DNA of 64,000 nucleotides from Cloeon dipterum (Eukaryota > Arthropoda > Insecta > Ephemeroptera > Baetidae): positions 41,499,681 through 41,563,680 of the forward strand of contig NC_088786.1 of assembly GCF_949628265.1 (NCBI RefSeq), written 5' to 3'. Positions 49,054-61,943 of this stretch are shown in pieces. The first letter of the stretch is position 1. Every line of letters begins with the position of its first letter. The position numbers and the translations under genes were made by a program. Under the pieces are notes generated by a model. The model made no database searches and had not been told where the DNA came from. It worked only from the letters and a program-made list of their open reading frames with translations.

Positions 49054-50859
49054 ATGGCTCGGAAAAAAGGAATACCGAGTAAAATCCCGGCTTCAACCTC
49101 AGACACTGGCCACCAAAGGTAAAATCTTAAATGAGCTTTGAATTTTCATTGATTTTAATCCTCAAAACCTCAGTCCAGCGTCAGAAGTAGAGGAGGTGAG
49201 GCAAATTCCAGCGTCACCATTACCCGACGCCCCACTTGATTTGACGGGTATGTTTTTTTTCTAAACCCTTCCATTTTTAAGGCTGCTAACTCTCCTAACC
49301 AATCTTAACTGCAAGAATAAGCATTAAACAAATTGTTTAATCAAATGTCCATAATTTTGTCGAACGGAAAACTAATGTTGCAGTCCGAACAGGTCAGACC
49401 CAGTCCTTGAGAAATGTCCCTGAACCTTCAAATGCGTCAAAAAGACATCAAGATGGACGATCGGGTCAAGAAACTCCTTCTTCTTTTGGAGTATCGAAGA
49501 CGCCGAAAAGACAAAAGATGGATCGTGGAGACGAAATTGTTCTCCCACCGACAAGTGCTTCACATTGTAAGAAAACTCAAGGACAATTCCATCCTAGCCA
49601 GCTGCCAGCTTTTGATCTCAATTATTTTACTGGCCTACCCTTATATTCTTCACGTAACGCCGCACCTTTCATTCCAAATCCTGGTAAATCATTTCAGATA
49701 TTTGTTATTTCATTGTAACTAATATATTTTGGGGTGTTGAGAATGGCTTTTTGGTACCGGTTTTGTTTTCAATCATGATACTAGCATTTTTAAAGCTCTT
49801 TGAGATCGAAATAATTCCTTTTTTCCAGCAAAGCAACCTCTTGGGCTTGCAGACATGAACCAGGGTCAGGGAGCAGTACGCTTGCAACTAAACTCTCCTG
49901 CTCGAAAGCATCGCAAAATTCCTGATTTGTTTGGAATTCTAAACGAATATCTTGATCATCGTGGAGTTGACCACAACAGCTCATCGACAAGAAGTGCTCC
50001 TTGTAAGAAGAACTTTTTACTGTACTTAAATTACTGAATAAAAATTAATAAAATTTTGTTTTAGTTGCTTATGATATGCCTGGGACTTCGCACGGATGGA
50101 ATCAACTTTTGATTCAAGGTCAAGTTCCAGAGCGGAGTGACAAATCAGCAGATGAGCAAAAGAAGGCTCATGGTAATTATTGTAATTTTAATAACTGTAA
50201 GTTAATTTAATTGAACTGAAATAGGAGGTTCTGATAGCAGCGGAGTCCAAAGTTTGAAGAGGAAAAGAGCGCAGGTTCCGCAAGAAGCCAAATCTGACTC
50301 AGACTTGAAGAAGAATGGAGTAAAACAGACCAGTGAGAAATTGAACCGAAACGGTGGTTATTGTGCAGCAGATACATGCAACAAGGATCACTATCATAGT
50401 GACATTTATGAGCACCAATTAAAGATGAGAGATCATGTCAGGCTGCAAAAATGCTCGATCCCTGGATGCAGGAGATTTTACCCCTCAAGGGAGGAAAGGC
50501 GCGAGCACGAGCTTGACATACATCGAGAAAGGGAGAAATTTCGCTGTGCACATTGCCATCACTCCGCAGATAACAAAAGGGGTTTGGGAAAACACATTAT
50601 AACGAAACATTTTTGTTTGCCGAGCAAATTAGTACGAAAATTTTATAAATGTCCGCACTGCGATGATTGCTGCTCAGTAAATAAATCTAATGTAAAAAAA
50701 CACATGAATACCAAGCAACACAGGAAAGAGGAAAGGGGCGTTCCACCTCGAGAGATATTCTACTGCCCAAAATGTGACTTCACCTCAACTGAAAAACTGG
50801 ATGTTGAAAATCACATTGAAACACATCCTCTTGAATATATCGATGATGATGATGATTAG
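49054..50859 (+). CDS. C2H2 zinc-finger protein, modular family, type I fingers
   Basis: Six exons: 49054-49118, 49174-49247, 49384-49683, 49829-50002, 50065-50172 and 50225-50859, about 451 residues in one frame. It starts MARKKGIPSKIP. The 300-bp third exon joins two modules that are separate exons elsewhere, the TPKRQKMDRGDE module and a LPLYSSRNAAPFIP module as at 58394-58525, with the old donor (CATT/GTAAG at 49567) now read as coding; splicing there could still occur. Next come the IPDLFGILNEYLDHR exon, an MPGTSHGWNQ exon and five C2H2 fingers (CAADTC, CSIPGC, CAHC, CPHC, CPKC) with an acidic tail. A nuclear role is inferred. Confidence 0.85.
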
Positions 50860-52365
50860 TAATGACATTTGACTTGCAAGAAGTGCTGAGTAGCTGAGCT
50901 TTGCATCAAAAGGCCCTAACGCCTATCCGTCGGAAATTGTAAATTGTGCGAGCCTCCAATTCACGAAAATCTTTGTAAACAGAACTGACAACTAGAAAAC
51001 AGCGAGTTTGATTATCCGATCGGATTAATAATAAAAAATATTCATGGGAAAAATATCATATTGCATCATTTAATTTAAAAATACCTAATTTTCTCAGGAA
51101 TAAATTTTATCAGAATTGGACTTGTGCCAGAATTTAAAAGACATTCACGACGCTTTCTGCTATTTAGAAATCAAAAATTTATATTAAAGATATAAATAAA
51201 AAGATTTTATTAAAAATGTTTCATCGAGAGTCTGCAAGTTGGAACCTGTGGAAATAAAGGATGCGAGGTAAACTAGGAAATTACAAAAATTTAAATAAAT
51301 CGAAATCGAGCACAAATTTGTTGGGGTCTTAAAGGACGAACGTATATGCCTTCTTCCAGTTCCGACTAACCTTTTTGTCAAACAGTTTTTTTTTCTTTTC
51401 AAACAATGTAATAAAAACTAAATTGCTAGGAATGAAATTAAAATATTATGATGAAACCTTAATATTTCTTAACCTCGGTTCTTTTCAGTGGTTATTTTTT
51501 AGATTAAATTTAAAAATTTCCGTAGAAAATCAGGTTTGGATCCAATCGGTGTTTTATTTACCTGGTAGAAAATTTGAAAGTTTTAATCTTTCGGTAGATC
51601 CTTTTTTTAATTATTGCAAATTGATAAACAAATTTATAGATTAAAGGCTTTTTGCATCCATTAATCCATACATCTTTTTCAATTTTCATCCAGCATCAGT
51701 CTCATTTATCAAGCTCTATTATGTTTAACGAAACTTGGCAACACTGCGAGAAGCGCTATCCTGTCCGCACATGCGCAGCTGCAGCTGCCAAGAATCCTCC
51801 CCATCCACCTTAATTCGGTGCCAGTTTGTAACCTACGGTCAGCAGGTACACGTGTTTCAGATTCAGAGCAGCTCTTCCTGCTCTCATATGGACCAAAAAG
51901 AAATGGGTAAAGATTTAAAACTGTCCTCAATTGTACTAAAATGTTCTGTTGACGAGTTTTATATTTAATGATGTTCCGCAGATGGTCAAAATTTGCAGCA
52001 GTTTCTGCTAGATGATCAAAGCAACGAAACGCAGCAGGTGGACAAAAGCGCCGATAAGTGTTTTCGAGATAAAAACAAAATTAAATTTATCTTCATAGGA
52101 TTTAGTTTAATGCATGATACGTATTTATTATTATAATCAAAAGACGTGTAATCACAAAACTGTATCGCGGAGGGCACAAATATACGTTTAATAATAATCA
52201 CTTAACAACGTAGCCAAAGTCTTAATTTAAAAAAATTAATTCAGTAAATAAGCAAACCAGAGAATTATGATTATTTAATTAGTTGCGATAACGTATAATG
52301 TCGCGAATAATCTGAATGTTTTTTATATAGGTGCTTAGTGGTGGATATGTGTTTTAATTAATATA
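50860..52365. other. Intergenic; weak candidate exons at 51.8-52.1 kb
   Basis: Mostly AT-rich without genes. A possible pair of coding segments lies at 51780-51906 (QSSSSCSHMDQKEM before GGTAAAG) and after a CGCAG acceptor at 51981 (NLQQFLLDDQSNETQQVD). The second resembles Gln-rich modules of the cluster, but phases do not fit cleanly and no start or end was found. Confidence 0.3.
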
Positions 52366-52522
52366 TTTGCCCGCCATTGACGGTTCAAATAGAAATAAGG
52401 CGTTCCCGACTGACCTGCCACCTGGCTCTCACGCCCTGAGTTAACCGAATAAACTGTTAGTATTCAGGGTGACGCTACGAAAATCAGGTGATTTTTAGAG
52501 GGAACTCCAAGCGATAGAATTG
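52366..52522 (+). promoter_or_regulatory. Promoter/leader block of Gln-rich zinc-finger genes, copy 2
   Basis: Matches 44433-44593 and 61464-61626, ending in the same GTGAGGC donor (52523). It precedes the ATG exon by 340 bp. Confidence 0.6.
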
Positions 52523-52861
52523 GTGAGGCAAAAAAGCTGATTTATTTCGTTTTGATCAGACTTTAAACGATACATAATCTTATTAAAGAGTGTGACTATT
52601 GACTATCGGAACTCAATAAGATTTATTTGATCAAATTAATACGAAAATCTGCGATCTTTTTTCACTCAGCAGCCGGTTTTTAGTCCTTTAGAACGAATGA
52701 ACTCCAATGGAGTAAAAAGAGGTTTTATTGATTTTAATTCATATTTATGATGTTTTGAGAACTCAATTAACATGAGATGAGTACAAATGTCTAACAAAAA
52801 AGTTAAAAAGTGTTTCAGAAGTGTCGTTTATGAGTTGCGATTTCGTCAAGGTGAGTAATTG

Positions 52862-55092
52862 ATGGCGGCCATTTGCAGCACATGTGGAAACATTTTACAA
52901 GCGGATGGAAATTTCTACTGTGCACATTGCGCATGCGCATACTACGATGCATGGTAGTTTTTGCTTTCCTTTGCTTCGCATATTCTTATTGAAACTAATA
53001 TGTTCGCAGGAGTTACCAAAACCCACAACCAGCAGCATATCCTGGTACACCTTATTATCATATAAAGTTAGATGAAAGAACAGCAAAGACATTTTTATTA
53101 TTTTATTTCAGTTGAAGAGTATGAGATGCCTTTCACCCAAAGGCAAGAGCAGGTGCAGCCATTCAATCATTTATTGGATCAACCTCAATTTGCTTCCCAA
53201 TCAATGGAGCCTCACTTCTTGCAACCGCAGCAATATCAAACAGGCATCTATTTTTCTTATTTTCCTCTGATTGTTTGATGTGTATAATGAATACGATTTC
53301 AGCTTCCTCCAATCCCTATGGCGACACTTTTTATTGGAACACGAAAAGCAGTGGAAGTTTGCATGCGAGTTATTATGTGAACGGAAACCAAAATCAATAT
53401 TACGGTAAATATCATGCGTTCCATATTTTTGTTGTTCTGTATTATTGGGAGTTTGGGTCACCCAAAAGTTTGCCATTTAAATATTAGTTGAAAAATGTCC
53501 GTACTTATAAAGTTGCGTTTCACCAAAAATAATATGATATAATTTCAAACCTGTGTTACACGCAAAATAAAAGTTGAACGTTTGATTCCAGCCGAGCACA
53601 ACTCTAGCATGTCTTTCAATCAGAACCAACAACCGATGGAACCCATTAGCTTTGAAGCTCAATATATGGTACCTAACATGCAGCCTCAAGAAATCCAAAC
53701 AGGTAATAAAATACAAGCTTCTTTTCTAAATCCATAAAAAAATAAGTTAAGCTTTACTTTGTTCAATCTTGTTGGTCAAACCAAGTCTTCTAATAATGAT
53801 CGATTCATTTTTAAATCATTGATTTCTACTTAGTGGACTAAATATATTCAAAGATAATTTTAAAAAATAAACCGCAAATATTGTAAAATTTTTTAAATCT
53901 TTAGAATCTCGTTAACACTTTTTTCAGCTTTTCCAGACCAATCTATTCCGGTCCTGCAATGTAAGGAAGAAGTACAACTACCAGGAACTGCTGAATTCGG
54001 GGAATTTCAAGGTAGCTGGAGTGCAGGCCAGAGTCAAGGTTTTCAGCAACTAAATTCAGTTGGACAACATCCCTCAGAACATTTGACTAATCTGAACAAC
54101 CAAAATGTTGCAAATTTCTATGAAATTCAAGGTTACGATGGTGTGTTTATGTGGTTTATTTTTTCGACATCAAAATAATGATCGCATTAAAGGCTTCAGT
54201 GGCAGAGAGAACCAGACTAACAGGTCAAATCTTTCCAAAGAGTCTCAAAATGAGAGCATGGAACAGTCCCAAGGAAACGTTCAGGAGGAAACTGGATTTC
54301 GGTTTGAAGCAACGCCTGTGCCCTTTTCAGATTGCGTTGATGATCCAGCCATTTATGAAAATCCTGAGTGGAATGAAGAATTGGTTGTTGAGCAGAAAGA
54401 GGCACATGGTAATGTTTTTATTTTAGTGATGTTTTATAATTTATTTGAATTGAACTGAAGAAGAAGGTTCCAAAGATAGCAGCGGAGTCCAAAGATTGAA
54501 GAGGAAAAGAGCGCAGGCTCCGCAAGAAGCCGAATGTGACTCAGATTTGTTGAAGAAAGGAGTAAAACAGACCAGTGAGAAATTGAAACCAAAGGGAGGT
54601 TATTGTGCAGCAGAATCGTGCAACAAATATTTTAATTGGATTGATGAGCACCAATTTAAAAGAAAACATCCCAGGCTGCAAAAATGCTCAATGCCTGGAT
54701 GTAGGTATTTTTACCCCTCATGGGAGGACAGGCGCGAGCACGAGCGCAAGAAACATCGAGAAAGGAAGGAACTTCGCTGTGCACATTGCCATTACTCCAC
54801 AGAGAACAAACACCATTTAAAAAGCCACATCAAAAAGCATTTTCGTCCACCGATCTGTTCAGTTCGAAAAACACCTGCTTGTCCGCATTGTGAATTCTTC
54901 TCAAAAACATCATCTGTTGTGAAAAGACACATGAATAGCTCGAAACACAGAAATGAGGAGAGGGACGTTCCAACTCGAAAGAAATTCTGCTGCTCAAAAT
55001 GTGAGTTTTCTTCATTCGAAATAACAGATGTCACGAATCACATTGAAACACATCATCCTCTTGAGTACATCGACGATGATAATGAGGAATGA
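52862..55092 (+). CDS. Gln-rich modular zinc-finger protein, type I fingers
   Basis: Eight exons: 52862-52953, 53010-53044, 53112-53243, 53303-53404, 53592-53702, 53928-54140, 54193-54408 and 54461-55092, about 510 residues with full frame closure. The N-terminus has two CxxC pairs (CSTC and CAHC in MAAICSTCGNILQADGN), a small zinc-ribbon-like fold. Middle exons are rich in Gln, Asn, Pro and Tyr. The seventh is acidic (EENPEWNEELVVE-type). The last exon starts with a basic KRKRAQAP patch and has five C2H2 fingers (CAAESC, CSMPGC, CAHC, CPHC, CSKC). The intron after exon 3 begins GC (53244). This is the best-preserved member of the subtype. Confidence 0.88.
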
Positions 55093-56114
55093 TATTGAAT
55101 TTTCAAGAAGAGACACAAGCTTGTCAGCGATAATATCTTTATTAAGGTCCTTTTGATCATATATATATAAAGAGAAATATAAAAATTCATAATTCCAAAA
55201 TATGTATGTATAATAAATAGCAGTGCATTCAAATCTTGCCGTTTCCTATTTCTTCTTTGCTACACACCTATCGGAATATTTGTCTTAAAGTGATTAAATT
55301 TTGTTCAGACATAATTATTAGGATTACAAATGTTTGAAATCATTCGTTTTGGCTGAATGGAAAAACCAGGAAGATGAATATCATTTCTTTGCTGCTTCAC
55401 CTACTTTTGCGAATTATCTGTTTGCGAAAATATCCTAGAATTTGTATATATGGTGGTAGTCACATTTTTTCACGCCTAATATGAAAAATTAAAATCTAAA
55501 TTTAATTGAAACTATTTTTACTTAACGAAGAGATTTAAACATTTTTGAAGAAATGAGAAAAACATCCGAGAAAATCATTCCTGTGGTTGTCTCTGTTCAA
55601 TGTCACAAAATAATTGTTTTGTTCAGTAATATAAAATGCATCAATCCTAATAACGCGCATTCCAAACAATCCGGATTATTAATAAAGGGCTAGAAATGCA
55701 TCCAAAAAGGTAACTGGCTTAGATTTTCGTAGCATTCTTCCTCGTTCAATCAGAAAATTTCACTCCCTCGAGTTTTGCCCATACTCACCGCTACTCCAAA
55801 ATGTCTGCATTTGAAGGAAAGCCAACAAGGAACGTGCGGTGCCTGTCTCAGACCCTGATGAAACTAATTATGTCTCCTATAATGAGCTAGTATATGTAGC
55901 TATTGCATGTTTTCTTTCTGTTTTGTAACTCTCTTTTAGAGAAAACATAATTACTCGTTAATGAATTGTCCTCTATTAAAAGCAGACCGTCTTTGACGAA
56001 GTTTCTGAGCTCACTAATCCATTCTTGAGGGCCGAATTGGGTAAAGTGGATATTTTTACGACCAAAATGAGCAGCGTGATGTTTTTTATAATTACACTTT
56101 TATTTGATTAAAAA
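55093..56114. other. Intergenic
   Basis: AT-rich; nothing recognised between the zinc-finger gene and the inverted protease copy. Confidence 0.4.
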
Positions 56115-57211
<1,097 letters not shown>

Positions 57212-57283
57212 ACGTAGTCCATCTTCTAGATAATAACAAAACTTCAACCCGAATATATTTCCCCTATACTGATAAAGGTTGGT

Positions 57284-57299
57284 GGGGGGGGGGGGGGGG
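57284..57299. repeat. Poly-G tract
   Basis: Sixteen G in a row, unique in the window. Length is probably unreliable in sequencing, and it could mark an assembly join. It lies 70 bp from the truncation point of the protease copy. Confidence 0.9.
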
Positions 57300-58069
57300 A
57301 ATCACACCGCGCAGAAGCAAGAAAGAAAAGAACAGATGACGTCAACTACTGGAAGACAGTTCAAAAGGTGTTGGACAGCGTGGCCGGTAAGTTTTTTTCT
57401 ATTATCCATCTCATCCATCTACAGATATCGTTAAAAAGAGGAATATTTTTATTTAGTTTCCTTTTGCCTGTTCTTCGCAAATATAAATCCACGCTACAGC
57501 TCTGTGCAATCCAAAACTTACCGATTTTAATTAAAAACAAACATTGATAAGTGAATAAGGTTATTTAAATTTCCTAATAAAAATGCTGACCGGATATTGT
57601 TTTGTTCGCAAGAATATTTTAATTTAAATCTGTTTTTCTACAACTCTACCATTCATCGCATTTTCACAATGAAACTTTGCCCTTTAAGGTTAAATTACAT
57701 TAATTTTAACACTGAAATATCCTTCACTGAATCAAATATACAGTTTTCGTTTATTCAACCCTGAAGACGAGGATAAAAATTTCGGTATAAGAATTCGAGC
57801 ATGTCGTTTTTCTCTTCTCATCGTTTCCGAGGAAGATTCAGTCTGAAATCCCTTGAAAGAAAGAAAAGCAGACTCAGAAGTAGGTTTCAACAATGAAATC
57901 GTAGAGAATTTAATATGTTTTGTTTGTAGTTCATCCTTAAATAAACACAATGGGAGAATTGGAATTTGTTCTGGCATTTTCCTCAGGATTGTCACCTATA
58001 AAATTTATTTTAAACCATTTTTTTCTAGTTGGATCGAATCCTTTCAGTACCAGAATTCCGCTGGAAATT
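57300..58069. other. Upstream region of the 58-kb gene
   Basis: AT-rich; no copy of either promoter block is present, unlike the other cluster members. Confidence 0.4.
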
Positions 58070-60526
58070 ATGGATCAACAAAAATGCACACACTGCAACC
58101 AAATTCACAATGAGACCGCATTTTGTGATTACGTTGCTTTGAATAGGCGGTATGAGGATCCGCCATTTTATATATTTTAAAATAAAAAATTGCATCAACG
58201 TTTAGGGAAAGAGAGCGACGAGCGTTGCAGAACCCACTCGAGGAAGATCGCGCAGCTGAAGAAGCACCTGGAATTTCCTCAGGATATTTCCGACCCTGGG
58301 AAGCAGGACCATCTTTTCAAGGTTTCCAAGCTGCTGGTATGAGTTATGAGTGCGTCCATTCTGTGTTGTATTAGTTCCAATTTTTGTGTCCAGCAAGCCT
58401 TCCAGAGCAGCCTTTAAGGTTTGAAGGCCTGAACCAGGACCAAAGACGACTCCGTCATAATTATTTTAATGGCCCACCTGGATTGCGTGCTTCACGCAAC
58501 ACCGTTCCTTTCATTCCAATTCCTGGTAATTTTCACTAGTTTCAGTATTTGATTCCCAAAATGGAAATCTTGCGAAGAGTTTTTGTTGGCATTATGTTGG
58601 CCCATGTGCCTATTTAGATGGACAGTCGATGAACACTCCGCAATATGATTCGGTTCATTCAGCAACCCAAGTAGTTCAAGGTGCTCCGGCTGAAAAGTTT
58701 TGAATTCTTTAACCCACCCAATAACTGCAATATGGACATTTCATTTTTTTCTTGGGAATCATTTAATAATTTAGTTTCAGGTGCAGAAAGCATTGCATTT
58801 CAAGAGAGTCAGTTGTCTCAGGACTACGGCCAAAGTTCGTTTCATCAGCCGCAACGGAATGCACCTTACCCTCGAGCAAGGCCACATCAAGAATCGCCGT
58901 ATTATGCGGCAAATGCTCCCCAAAATGGTAGATTGATTCATAGTTTTAATTTGGTACTACATCTATATTTTCTAGCACAAGTTATATCATGCTTGGAGGA
59001 ATATTTCATTCTAATAATTCTCATTCCCTTCAATTTCTATATTAAAGAGTCAAATTAAAAATTCTGTATAGAACTATTAGAGAATATATTTATTGAATTG
59101 AATTATTTCAGGTTGTACAAAAACTGTTTGAAAAGCGGTAATCATACCAAAATGATCAGTTAATAATACCATATTAAAGAATCACTACGATTTTTTATTT
59201 TAATTAAATTTTATGACATATGAAATCAGTATTAGCATTAGAAATTTAATTCAGTAATAAATAATTTTAAATTTTACTTTCAAAAGAGCTGATCTGAAAA
59301 ATCGTTCTGAAATTATAAAAAATAAATTGTTTTTATTATATCCGTTACTAGAAGTATCATAATCCTATACAAAGGAATACTATTTACACAGTTAACCATT
59401 ACAGTTGGCAAACACCCAAAAGGATTTTATTATTCCTACGATTCCCAAAGTCGACGAAAACCTCTAAATAGCTCCGGAGAGTTGCATTCAAAGGGATTTC
59501 GAGTGGAAAATTCTCACACTTCGACCAGTACAGCTCCACGTAAGAACAGTTTGAAACCTTTAATCATGAACATATTAACATTTCTAAAAATAGGGGCCAA
59601 TTGCATGCCTGGAGCTGCGCCCGGTGTAAATCGACCTGAACAGAGACGCCAAGAACAAATGGTCACTCCAGCCCTCCCGATGTTTTCAACTTCGGGAGGA
59701 CACGCGGGTATTCAGCAGGCCTATGCATATTTTCCAAACCAATCATATAATTACCAAAAACAAATGAATCCAACGATTGGGACACAGAACCAGGTTGCAA
59801 CAAATCAAAATCATCTGCTCTCTCTTCCAGGTTCGAGTTGTAAACAGAAATTAAAATAGGAATTCTTAAATATTCTAAAATAATTGATTTTCCAACACAT
59901 TTTTAGGAAATCCTGGCGCTGAAACTGCCACATCTCTCCAAAGGACACTTGCGCAAGGTAAAAATCATATTTCTTTGTAAAGAATGGATGATAAAGTACT
60001 CTGTTGCAAGATTTTAGTGTTATGTCGAAACCCAAATCATCACGGTTCTTTTTATTCTCCTTTTCTAGTCGCATCGGAAGAAAAAAAGAAGTTTCAATGC
60101 CCTCTCTGTGAATACAAATCGTCCGGCCCTGTTGGAAATCTGCGTAGACATATTTCTAGCCGGCACGATGATTTACACTTTTGCATGGTTTACTGTTGCG
60201 GACGAGAATTTGGAACACCGGAAGAGCTGGAGCATCACATAGAGAAAGATCACAAAGAGAAAGAGAGAGGGAAAGTGTTAAAGAAGAGAACTAAAGAAGA
60301 AAGATTTGCTTCTACAGTCTGTCCGTTCTGCAAAAATTCAATTCCATCAAATACTGCTTTTGGCCACGTCCGAACTTGTTTAGAACGTGACTCAGCATCG
60401 GACGTCCACGAGTGTGAATTGCATATCCCATGCACTATGTACTTCAGAAACGCAGATGAAAATGGGCAGCACGACGAGAAAGTGCACAAGAACCATCATG
60501 GGTTTATTTCGTCTCCTACAGGATAA
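58070..60526 (+). CDS. Gln-rich modular zinc-finger protein, type III fingers
   Basis: Nine exons: 58070-58149, 58206-58336, 58394-58525, 58618-58680, 58781-58927, 59405-59539, 59594-59830, 59907-59957 and 60069-60526, about 477 residues with frame closure. I start at 58070 because MDQQKCTHCNQIHNETAFC is a Cys-rich N-terminal module like that of its neighbours and the 80-bp length gives the expected phase. Middle exons are Gln/Pro-rich. The seventh (APGVNRPEQRRQEQ) matches 45910-46137. The last exon has CPLC with HISSRH, CMVYCC with HIEKDH, CPFC with HVRTC, and CELH with HDEKVHKNHH, the same four-unit finger array as at 7178-7605. A nuclear nucleic-acid-binding role is inferred. Confidence 0.85.
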
Positions 60527-60752
60527 ATGCTTAAGACAATTCCCAAAACTTCTTTTTTGAATAGAAAAAAATACTGGTGTAGAAAAATTAATCAGAATGA
60601 ACTTACAGTTCTTTGAAAAAAGCCTAATTGATTTTTTACTTAAGATTCCCTTTTAAAATAAGCATGATATGTAAAAAGCCAAAAATGCTTTTGAATTTCA
60701 TTTTCGACCTCACGGCAGCATCTGCTGGTGGTAATATTTATTTAATATTCAA

Positions 60753-61010
60753 CCAGAAGAAACCAAAAGACGGACGATTTACTTCTACAGTCTGTCCGTT
60801 TTGCGAAACTTCAAACCCAGTAACTAACTTATTAGAACTGGTGGCGAACAAATCCCATCTTGTGCTGTTCCACTGTCGGCCCTCCAAAAGTGTGAATTGC
60901 ATATTCCATGCGTTGTGTACTTCAGAATCGCGGAGGAGAAGGCGCGGCACGACGAGATGGTGCACATCAAAAGTACCATGATGGATATTTTTGCTCTTTT
61001 AATCCCTGTC
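60753..61010 (+). pseudogene. Second, broken copy of the type III finger exon
   Basis: Repeats the second half of the preceding exon: GRFTSTVCPFCETSNP, then after a frame change KCELHIPCVVYF and HDEMVHIK. The first two fingers are missing. It lies 230 bp downstream of the intact exon in the same orientation, so it is a local tandem duplication. Confidence 0.7.
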
Positions 61011-61463
61011 CGAGGACCGGGGGAAGGGCAGTAGCACGAATGCTGAAACCCGGGTCCCAAAATCACCGTGAACGGATAATGGGCGCACGTACCTAACTTC
61101 GGTGATCAAACGAGAACCGCGGTTTGACCAACACATGATACACCCTAGACGATATCGATAGAAATAAAACAACGCTGATAAATCCTTCTTTTTATTCGAT
61201 TTTCATAATTTTACTCACTGCGCGAGAGAAAAAGAGCCAAAATTAGCGAGGGTAAAAAATTAGATTAGAAGCAGCAAAGTTACCGGGATTATAATTTAAA
61301 ATGCACCAAATTAAAATATAAATAAATTACGTGAGTTGAGTACGCTGAGAATCGTACGTATTTACACAAGAAGGTTAAGAAGCAATTAAAAGGGAAGCGA
61401 GGAAGACACTGGCTTTAATTTTGGTCACTCTGTAAGAAAAAGAAAGCACTTCTTGTTATTCAT
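61011..61463. other. Intergenic
   Basis: No exon or repeat recognised. Confidence 0.35.
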
Positions 61464-61626
61464 TTTTACCCGCCATTGACCGTTGAAAAAATAAAAGCGT
61501 CACCGACTATCCTGCAACCTGGCTATCGTGACCTGAGTTAAACGAATGAACCTTCAACCTTCAGTATTGTGGATGACGCTACGAAAATCAGGTGATTTTG
61601 AGAGGGAACTTTGAGCGATAGAGTTG
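61464..61626 (+). promoter_or_regulatory. Promoter/leader block of Gln-rich zinc-finger genes, copy 3
   Basis: Matches 44433-44593 and 52366-52522, ending before a GTGAGGC donor (61627). An inserted repeat of AACCTTCAACCTTCAGTATT is specific to this copy. Confidence 0.6.
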
Positions 61627-61943
61627 GTGAGGCTAAAAAGCATTTTTATTTGATTTTAATCAGGCTTTTAACGTTCTATTAACTGATTAAAATGTTTTAT
61701 TTCACGAATTGAACAAAATACCCAAACAAAAGTACAATTCAGTTATCCTTTAAAACTATAGATTTCCAATTGATGAAAAAATATTTATTTTTGGATTTTC
61801 AAACATTTCTATGATATTTTAATAATTCGAATAAGAAATTAAACGGCGTATGATACGATTAGTGCAACCACAACACACGAAAATTAAAATATTATTTCAG
61901 AACTGTATTTTAAGAGCCGAGTTGTCATCCAGGTGAATAATTT

